22,327 bases of DNA, taken from positions 1 to 22,327 of IMG/VR virus record IMGVR_UViG_3300045927_000145. The stretch is one strand, 5' to 3'. The number at the start of each line of letters is the position of its first letter. Position 1 is the stretch's first letter. The translations under genes were made by a program, and so were the position numbers. Positions 1 to 6,300 of this stretch are shown piece by piece. Source of the stretch: a virus. The notes under the pieces are model-generated. The model was not told where the DNA came from, did no database searches, and saw only the letters and a program-made list of their open reading frames with translations.

Positions 1-464
1 CGGACCCAGGGGGCGTCGGATCCCATGCGCACGTCGCAGAACAGACGACCGCGCCAGCCGGCAACGACGCGATCGCCCTCCAACCCCTCGACCTTCTGCA
101 GGCCCTCGGTGCCGGCCACGGCCTCGAGGTCGGTCAGGGCTGGATCCAGGACGACGTACTCCTTGATGGCCTCGCGGGCCTCCGGAGGCACCGGGCGGAC
201 CTCGCCGCGCAGCCGGGCGATCTCGACCGTGCGGGCCTGGACGTCGCCCTCAAGCTCGGCGACCTTGCCCTCCGCAGTGCGCAGCTCGCCGGCGAGCCGA
301 TCGAGGGCCTCCTGGTCGACCACCTTGACCTCGACGACCTCGGGGGGCAGGGGTGGCAGCGGAGGCGGAGGCGGCGGCTCGGGCCCTGTGCACCGGCCCA
401 GCCCGAACGCCGCGGGGATCGCCACGAGGGCCAGGGCAAAGGCGATCAGGCGGAGGCGGGTCAT
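1..464 (-). CDS. Spanin-like protein with TM anchor, proline tract and coiled coil (3' end off window)
   Basis: The reading frame is open from the ATG at 464 to the window edge, giving 154 visible residues. Residues about 5-23 form one hydrophobic segment (LRLIAFALALVAIPAAFGLG) that could be a signal anchor. A proline run follows at 29-41, then a heptad-like charged stretch at about 45-90 (VVDQEALDRLAGELRTAEG onward) that should form a coiled coil. A membrane anchor with an external coiled coil is the layout of inner-membrane spanins such as lambda Rz, and the gene lies last in a run of lysis-type genes. Cys25 follows the hydrophobic stretch, but the preceding residues GLGR do not make a good lipobox because Arg sits at -1. 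The start lies 2 nt after the stop of the 52-residue gene, with a G-rich stretch (GGGGG) as a possible ribosome site. The residues after 100 are not recognised, so a structural role is possible. Confidence 0.55.
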   Translation of the reverse strand, partial: MTRLRLIAFALALVAIPAAFGLGRCTGPEPPPPPPLPPLPPEVVEVKVVDQEALDRLAGELRTAEGKVAELEGDVQARTVEIARLRGEVRPVPPEAREAIKEYVVLDPALTDLEAVAGTEGLQKVEGLEGDRVVAGWRGRLFCDVRMGSDAPWV

Positions 465-466
465 GC

Positions 467-625
467 TTACCCCCGCCGGCGACGCGTCCGACGCACCACC
501 ACCCAGACGGCGTGGAGCGGCAGCGAGGTGACGAGGACGCCGACGTAGGTGGTCGAGCACTTCGAGGCAACCACGCCCAGCAGGATCAGCGCGTGCGCGA
601 ACACGTGCATCCCGATGGTGCTCAC
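467..625 (-). CDS. Small 52-residue membrane protein, holin or anti-holin candidate
   Basis: This short gene starts at a GTG that overlaps the stop of the 111-residue membrane protein in the sequence GTGA, and ends at a TAA at 467-469. The predicted protein begins MSTIGMHVFAHALILLGVVA. It has two hydrophobic stretches, at about 7-21 and 27-44, and a strongly basic tail (RRTRRRRG). Two short membrane segments with a positively charged cytoplasmic end fit a small class II-type holin, but no family is recognised. ATG at codon 6 is an alternative start. Support comes from the tight coupling on both sides (4-nt overlap before, 2-nt gap after) and from position between other membrane and lysis genes. 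No homology was tested. Confidence 0.6.
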   Translation of the reverse strand: MSTIGMHVFAHALILLGVVASKCSTTYVGVLVTSLPLHAVWVVVRRTRRRRG

Positions 626-957
626 GAGTCACCTCCACCGTCCGAAACGTTCGGTGCCGTCAGCTTCTTCGACGCCCACACGACGCCGTAGCTGCCGACG
701 ACGGTTGCGACCGACATGAGCGCGATCCCGGCGAGCGACGCTTCCCAGCCCTCACCCGGGAGCGCCAGGAAGCCGGCCCGCCAGCCGACGATCCCGAGGA
801 GGAACGAGTACAGGAGCGCGTTGTACCGCTTCCGGTTGCCCTTGTTGGGGTCGGGGCTCGTGCGCCCGATGGGCAGCGTCGCCCATTCCGAGAGCCCCAT
901 CGCACTTCCACCGATGGTCACGAACTGCACCAGGTAGCGGGCGAGCATGTCGTCCAT
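622..957 (-). CDS. Holin-like membrane protein (111 aa)
   Basis: The ATG at 957 overlaps the stop of the preceding gene (TGATG), so the two are translationally coupled. The protein has a semi-hydrophobic N-terminus (about 6-20), a polar loop rich in Asn, Lys and Arg (PDPNKGNRKRYN, 36-46), then two clear hydrophobic segments at about 47-66 and 73-94, and a short polar tail ending GGGDS. Size, membrane content and neighbours (M23 endopeptidase two genes upstream, spanin-like genes around it) suggest a holin, which would form the inner-membrane holes that release the endolysin. No signature motif identifies a particular holin family, so the role is inferred from layout. It could instead be a small membrane protein of unknown function. 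Confidence 0.6.
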   Translation of the reverse strand: MDDMLARYLVQFVTIGGSAMGLSEWATLPIGRTSPDPNKGNRKRYNALLYSFLLGIVGWRAGFLALPGEGWEASLAGIALMSVATVVGSYGVVWASKKLTAPNVSDGGGDS

Positions 958-1412
958 CAGCGTCTCTCCTTCAGCAGCTCACCGAGCTGTGTCTTGACCT
1001 CTGCGATCTGACCGCCGACGTGCCCGAGAGCTCCGTGAAATCCGGCGATCGTGGCGTCGAACGTGGCCTTGGCGACGAGATCCTGGTAGAGCCGTTGCTT
1101 CTGATTCTCGGCCCACTCCATGTGCGATTCCTGCCAGGCATGGAGCGCGGCGATCTTTTCCTTGTTCTCCTCGTGCATCCGATTCGCTTCTTCCTTGCGC
1201 GCGCTTTCTCTCTCTGACCTGGCCGACTCGTTCGCCTCCATCGTCGCGCTCAGGGCTCGGAACGCCCCGAACAGTCGAATGAGGGCACCGACGGCGGAGC
1301 CGAGCAGGACGCCCATCGCCGCCACGAGGACGCGCATCACGATGTCGCCGGTCGTGGTCTGCGGAGCATCGTGCGAGGCGAGCTGGGCCAGCACGGCGAG
1401 GAGCACGCTCAT
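957..1412 (-). CDS. Membrane-anchored coiled-coil protein, lysis-associated (151 aa)
   Basis: The ATG at 1412 overlaps the stop of the M23 endopeptidase gene (ATGA). A longer in-frame extension to 1730 lies entirely inside the endopeptidase gene and is rejected. The N-terminus is hydrophobic (MSVLLAVLAQLA), followed by a stronger membrane segment at about 24-50 (IVMRVLVAAMGVLLGSAVGA). Residues 56-115 are highly charged and helical (SARSERESARKEEANRMHEE onward), as in a long coiled coil. The C-terminal 35 residues look like a second amphipathic helix ending LKERR. An inner-membrane anchor plus coiled coil could be an i-spanin, or a holin partner. Together with the partial gene at the left edge, this gives two candidates for the i-spanin role. 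Confidence 0.55.
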   Translation of the reverse strand: MSVLLAVLAQLASHDAPQTTTGDIVMRVLVAAMGVLLGSAVGALIRLFGAFRALSATMEANESARSERESARKEEANRMHEENKEKIAALHAWQESHMEWAENQKQRLYQDLVAKATFDATIAGFHGALGHVGGQIAEVKTQLGELLKERR

Positions 1413-1885
1413 GGCACCTCCGGCAGCGGGTCGACCAATCCTCGGAGCCACAGCAGCGGGTGGATCGGCGTGTCGTTGATCCGCACTTCCCAGTGGAGGT
1501 GGGGCGGGATCCCTGGGCGGTCGGCGTTGCCGGTCTTCCCTGTTCGGCCGAGCTGGTCGCCGGCTTTCAGCACGTCGCCGATGGCGCACGAGCGCGACTT
1601 CAGGTGGGCGTACCTCGTCTCGAGCCCGTCCGGCCCGGCCAAGTAGACGACCTCGCCGTAGGTGGTCGAGACGCCCGAGCGCGTCACCATGCCGTCGTGG
1701 GCCGCATGGCACGGCCAGTCCTGCACGCACAGCTCGTCGACTCCCTTGTGGGCCTGCGGCTTGCCCTGCTCGTTGGTCCTGGTCCAGCCGAAGTCGCCGA
1801 TGGAAGGGTTAGCGGTTGAGGTACGCATCGGCGGGAGACCGTCGTCACCGGGCAGGCGACCGAGGAGCGGGTGGACGCGGATCAT
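1409..1885 (-). CDS. M23 (LytM-type) peptidoglycan endopeptidase, probable endolysin
   Basis: This 158-residue protein carries the zinc-metalloendopeptidase signature of peptidase family M23: HKGVD (His46, Asp50), RYAHL (His94) and HLHWEV (His129, His131). The usual Gly-rich strands lie between them (GEVVYLAGPDGLETRYAHL; GDVLKAGDQLGRTGKTG). In the family, His46, Asp50 and His131 hold zinc and His94 and His129 assist catalysis, cutting peptide cross-links in the cell wall. All five are present, so the enzyme should be active. There is no signal peptide, so release through a holin is expected, consistent with the membrane protein genes that follow. The ATG at 1885 overlaps the stop of the HTH gene (ATGA). 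The protein is essentially the catalytic domain alone, with a 30-residue leader and no evident wall-binding domain. Confidence 0.9.
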   Translation of the reverse strand: MIRVHPLLGRLPGDDGLPPMRTSTANPSIGDFGWTRTNEQGKPQAHKGVDELCVQDWPCHAAHDGMVTRSGVSTTYGEVVYLAGPDGLETRYAHLKSRSCAIGDVLKAGDQLGRTGKTGNADRPGIPPHLHWEVRINDTPIHPLLWLRGLVDPLPEVP

Positions 1886-2229
1886 CGCGCCGCCCTGTGC
1901 TCAGCCTGGATGCGTCTCCGGCGCCGCTGCTCCTCCTGGATCTCGCTATAGAGCCCCTTGCGTAGACCCAGGCGTTTCACCTGGTAGCACATGACGCGAT
2001 TCGAGACCCCGAGAAACTCCCCCGCTCGCTTCTGCGTCGAGAAGCGATCCATGGCGCCCTTGTAGGCCAGTCGCTCCAGAGCCTCGAGTACCGTCTCGTT
2101 CGGGCGGCGCCGCAGGTCCACCGCGTCGAGCAGGCTCATCAGGAGTCGGGCGAGCGGCTCCTCCCCGAGATCCTCGATGCGCTTACGCGCGACGTGCAGC
2201 TCGTGGGTCTCCGTCAGCGTCAGGCTCAC
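1882..2229 (-). CDS. Fis-type helix-turn-helix DNA-binding protein (115 aa)
   Basis: I chose the GTG at 2229 because it overlaps the stop of the upstream gene as GTGA and has GAGGG 4 nt before it. A longer frame to 2589 only shadows the upstream gene. Residues 63-89 (FSTQKRAGEFLGVSNRVMCY, then QVKRLGL) match the C-terminal Fis-like helix-turn-helix of sigma-54 activators and Fis: an Ala-Gly turn, LGVS, then a recognition helix ending in KRLGL. A helical region of about 60 residues precedes it (VLEALERLAYKGAM), and a very basic tail follows (EEQRRRRRIQAEHRAAR). The family binds DNA as a dimer. Its place between a tail-fibre-like gene and the endolysin suggests a late regulator or DNA-binding accessory protein; the target is unknown. 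Confidence 0.75.
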   Translation of the reverse strand: MSLTLTETHELHVARKRIEDLGEEPLARLLMSLLDAVDLRRRPNETVLEALERLAYKGAMDRFSTQKRAGEFLGVSNRVMCYQVKRLGLRKGLYSEIQEEQRRRRRIQAEHRAAR

Positions 2230-3317
2230 GGAACCCTCGTGAACCGCACCGCGTCGGCCACGACGCTCGCCGTGCCGGCCGAAGCCTTGCGAACGGTCAC
2301 ACTCGCCTGCCCGGTGACGAACTGGTGTGTTCCGAGCGCGGAGGCCGATGTCCACTGCCCGCTGATCCTCTGGTCGCGCGTCACCGAGGCGAGCAGAGCA
2401 GACCCGTCGCGGATCTCGTAGACCGTGGCCGGGTCGCGCGTGCTCGTGCTCGTCCAGTAGGCCTCGACCGCGAGGCGGCCCGCTATCCCAGCGCGCCACG
2501 TCCAGGTCGATCCCGTGGCAGTTGTCACGTGCGCGGTCCCGCTGCCGCCAGGCGGATATCGGGTCGACGCGGGGGCGGTCTCCGACCATGATCCGCTCGA
2601 AGAGACTGACGCGGAGTCCACGTTGTCCACGACCACGAGGTCAGGTCCGGGCGCTGGACCCGTCGACACAAGGTCCGAGCGCGTGAGGTTCTGGACCGTT
2701 CCAGGGATGACCACGGCCGTGATCGTCGCGGGAACGTCCAGGTACGTGTTGTCCGGGTTCGTGATCGTAAGCGTCACAGTCTGCGGCGCCGTCGGAGACG
2801 AGACCACCGCCACGGTGAACGTCATCGACGTGCAGCTCGCCCACTGGACGGCCGACACCATCACGTCCTGGGAGTTGTCGGTCACCTGGAGCCCGCTCCT
2901 CAGATTCGTGCCGGTTACCGTTACCTGGACGGTTTGTCCCGCGAACCACTGCGCCGGGGCAATGCTCGAGACGGTGATCCGTGGCCAGCCGCTGATCTCG
3001 TTCGAGAACTGCGCCGAGGGCGTGACCGTCCCGCCGACCGTGCAGGTTGCCTTGACGGCGACGAAGCTGGTCGTGCAGTCCGGAGCGGTGAGGTTGAACG
3101 CGGTGACGTTGCCCGTGGGAGTGACGGTCGAGTACGTCCCACTGGCCGTACCGCGGTGGACGGTGTACCCCTTCGTGTCACACCCAGTCGTCGGGAAGGC
3201 GACTGGGTCCCACCGGGCCGGGATCTCTCCGGCGAAGACCCGACACGCGGTCCACCCGCAGATGACCAACGAGATGACGATCGCCGCCAGCAGGCCCAAG
3301 AACCGTGCTCGCTTCAT
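2226..3317 (-). CDS. Signal-anchored FnIII-like / IPT-TIG / golvesin-like domain protein (363 aa)
   Basis: The ATG at 3317 is preceded by AGGAGG at 3325-3330, 7 nt away, and this site overlaps the stop of the beta-helix gene. Residues 3-29 form a basic start and a long hydrophobic core (MKRARFLGLLAAIVISLVIC), a Sec signal or anchor with a Cys at 20. Residues 33-110 resemble a fibronectin type III domain (ARWDPV, GYTVHRGTASGTYS) with four Cys. Residues 112-203 resemble an IPT/TIG Ig-like fold (PAQWFAGQTVQVTVTGTNL; VTLTITNPDN). Residues 227-363 match the golvesin C-terminal-like/xanthan-lyase-type binding domain (VVVDNVDSAS, GSWSETA, AYWTSTSTRDPATVYEI, and the terminal VVADAVRFTRV). Such domains usually sit on exported adhesins or polysaccharide-active enzymes, so a cell-surface or glycan-binding tail accessory is likely. 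The export signal is unusual for a virion part. Confidence 0.7.
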   Translation of the reverse strand: MKRARFLGLLAAIVISLVICGWTACRVFAGEIPARWDPVAFPTTGCDTKGYTVHRGTASGTYSTVTPTGNVTAFNLTAPDCTTSFVAVKATCTVGGTVTPSAQFSNEISGWPRITVSSIAPAQWFAGQTVQVTVTGTNLRSGLQVTDNSQDVMVSAVQWASCTSMTFTVAVVSSPTAPQTVTLTITNPDNTYLDVPATITAVVIPGTVQNLTRSDLVSTGPAPGPDLVVVDNVDSASVSSSGSWSETAPASTRYPPGGSGTAHVTTATGSTWTWRAGIAGRLAVEAYWTSTSTRDPATVYEIRDGSALLASVTRDQRISGQWTSASALGTHQFVTGQASVTVRKASAGTASVVADAVRFTRVP

Positions 3318-3324
3318 GGTCTGT

Positions 3325-3330
3325 CCTCCT
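3325..3330 (-). promoter_or_regulatory. Strong Shine-Dalgarno for the golvesin-like gene
   Basis: On the minus strand this reads AGGAGG, 7 nt before the ATG at 3317. It overlaps the TAG stop of the beta-helix gene (TAGGAGG). It decides the start at 3317 over the ATG nine codons upstream. Confidence 0.85.
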
Positions 3331-6300
3331 AGGGGCTCATACAAAACGAAACCAGCATCGTGCCCGCCGCAGCTACGGAAGCGCTGCCGACGACCTTGAT
3401 ATCAACCTTCCGGGAAGCAGCGATCGCGGGGACGTGCGTCAGGTCTGTGCACGTCGTGGCCGATCCGGTGATCGTGCAGGTAAGACTCGTCGCGGAGGTA
3501 TTGTCCATAAGAGTGACAACCCAGGTCTCGCTGCCGGTGGGCGCAGCATCAACCTCGACGCGAAGCTGGTGGGCTTCCAGCGCCGCTGGCGTCAACGACT
3601 GCGCGTTGGTCTCGACCGCGAAGAGCGTTGCACTCCCGTTGATGGAGACGTACCTGGTGGCGTTCTCGGCTGGGTCGAAGTGCCCAGGGAACCAAGTCGT
3701 GCATGGCCGCGGTGCCGGATCGTTGGCGGAAACAACGACCGTCCCGCTGAGGTCTGGAAGGTAGGCGTTACGGTCGGCCGTGGGAAGACGCGTCAGCATG
3801 CAGATCTCGTCGTTGTCGGTGATCTCCGTGTAGCCGCCGGTCGCGCCGTCCGGCTCGACTCCCTTGAAGCAGATGCGCTGGCCGGCGCCGTCGTCCTCGT
3901 CGTAGGATCCGAGCCAAAGCGTCGAGTCGGCCTGGAATGAAAAGCTCTTGCGGACCTGGACGTCCTCCCCGGGCAGGTAATCCCAAAACACACACGGAGC
4001 CCCGCGCGTGGGGCAAAAACTCTTGTCGTAGATTTCGAGCAGTGGGGACTGCGCGAAGGCACCGGCGTTACTGGAGCCGAAGATCCCGATGGCCGGGTCA
4101 GTCGACCCGACGTCGTGATGCGCGGCAAGCTGAAACGCCGGGTATCGGTGCGAGCCCCGAGGGTGCGGCCAGGCCAGCTTGTTCCCGAACATCGACCCGC
4201 CGTCGGTGTAGATCCCGCCATCCCACGGGACGAGGAACACCGGACGGTTCCAACCGAATTGGGTCATGTCGTTGGGCTGCCCCGCGAAGATCGTGAGCGC
4301 CGAGCCGTAGGTGAATGTGTTCACCGGCGGGGTGAGCGGCTCGTAAATCGCGACGCCGCCCATGTGAACGCCGAAGATGGGCCGGTCCCGTGTCTCGCCC
4401 GCCGTGCCGGTGCTCGAATCGGTCTCAACCCCAACGGCGTCAATCAGCGGCCCGGAGCAAACGGTCTGCGCAAAGAAGCACGGGCCATCAGCACCGCAGT
4501 CACCATCCACCAAGCACCGCTTGGACCCGTCGCCGCTACAGAAGCTCTCTCCGATGTTGCACCCACCGCCGACGATCCATGAGTTATCGCCAGCGGCGTC
4601 CTTCCCGCCCTTGTAGTGTGACCCGCCGATATTCGGCATGTTCTTGTATTCGTCGAGTCGGTCCCAGGCCGCGGTGCATGAGCCCCCGGAAACGGGGCAC
4701 CGGACACACGATTCGCCCGCCGGGCATTGCACCGCGGTCTTGCACCGGGTCGCGGTGGTCGTCGAGCAGTACCCGACGACGCATTTCTCGCTGGGGCAAT
4801 CCCCGTCGGCGTTGCAGGCGGTGCTCGTCGTCGTCTCGCATGAACCGATGTCCTGGAAGGCCGACCACTCCCCGATCGCGCCCCCGTCGAGGGTGCCGTC
4901 CGTGTCGCTGTCGCTGTAGGCCTTGGTCGGATCATCGAGCCGGACCCAGCGCTGGAATGGAACCTGGGCCATCGTGCAGTTGTTCCCGCTTCCACAGTGC
5001 GGTTGGTCGGCCGAGGAGAGCACGCGGTTCTTGCCGTCGCGCATGTCGGCCACGAGGGCATCCTGCTTCCCTGTCGAAGCTGTTGCCGGATTTGTGTCAA
5101 CAAATGCCGTGGTGTCGTTCTCGTCGGAATCCACGCGGAGCAGACCATCCGTGCTGGGGAGATCAGCGAGGGCCGTGGCGATGTCCGTATAACCGTCGCT
5201 GCGGCGTTCCTGATTGATCCAGTCGACGAAGACGCCGGTGAAGAACGTCGTGGCGCGGCCCAGCGAGGTGGTGCCTACGGAATGCGTGGACGCGCTGGTC
5301 GAGTCGTCGAAGTTGACCACGTTGACCGGGGTCGCCTGTTCGTAGTTGTTCCAGATGTTGAAGTCGCGCGCGCCGTCCATGCCGCTGTCGTTGATGAGGC
5401 CCCACTCGTTCGTGCCGGCAGCGTTGCCCGTGGCGATGCCGCGGAACTGGTTGGCGGCGTTCAGTTCCAGGATGCCGCCGTCATAGCGCGTCCTGTTCGT
5501 CGCCGGGTTCCACGTCCAGCACGGGTCAGTGAGGTTGTCGTCGTCGAAGCAGATGGCCGTCGCTTCACTCGCGCTTGCGTACCCGAACTTGATGGTGGGG
5601 ATACCCATCGTCACCTGCCCCCGCCGGTCCCCGGCCCCATCCCTCGCCCAGCGCATGACCTCCGTCGCGTTCCCTCCCGAGTTGTCGTAGGACGTCAACG
5701 TCAGGTCCGCGGTCGCGTTGTTGTCCCGCTCGAGCGTCCACAGCAGACGATCCCCTCCCGTGGTGGACATGAAGCGCATCCCGCACGAGAACCCGTCGCC
5801 GGTCTGGCAACGGAACCAGTGGCTGGCCGCGGTCGATCGCAGGTTGACGTTCGAGTCCCATACGGTGTTGTCGGAGGCCGCGATCCTGGTCTTCTCGGCA
5901 TCGCCGATGTAGGTACGCACCTCGCCGGTGGAGGTCGTCACGCGCTCGATGACCGTGCCGCGCACATAGGAGTCGCCTGTCTGGAACTTCGGGTCGTAGA
6001 CAGTCACGACGGTCGATGACGCGGCCTCGGCCTCGACGTAGCAGCGAGTATTGCCGCCCTGGACGAACGGCGAGTACACGGAAGCCTGGACCGCGCCGTC
6101 GAAGTAGAGCCCACAGTCGCCGGACGTGTCGTAGTCCTGCACACATCCGGTTCCGGCACCGGTGCAGCAGTCGTAGGGGTTGTCGAGCCCGAGGCATTCC
6201 GCGCTCGCGTTCTGCGCGGTCATCGCGTAGGACACGTCGATCAGCGTGACGCCGTTGACCCCGTCCTGACCCACGGGAAGCGTGGTGCCGCCAGGACCTA

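Noticed and set aside
957-1730. 257-residue version of the coiled-coil membrane protein
   Set aside because: The first 106 residues are the shadow of the endopeptidase gene; the ATG at 1412 couples by ATGA.
1882-2589. Longer frame for the HTH gene (235 residues)
   Set aside because: The first 120 residues are the shadow of the golvesin-like gene; the GTG at 2229 couples by GTGA.
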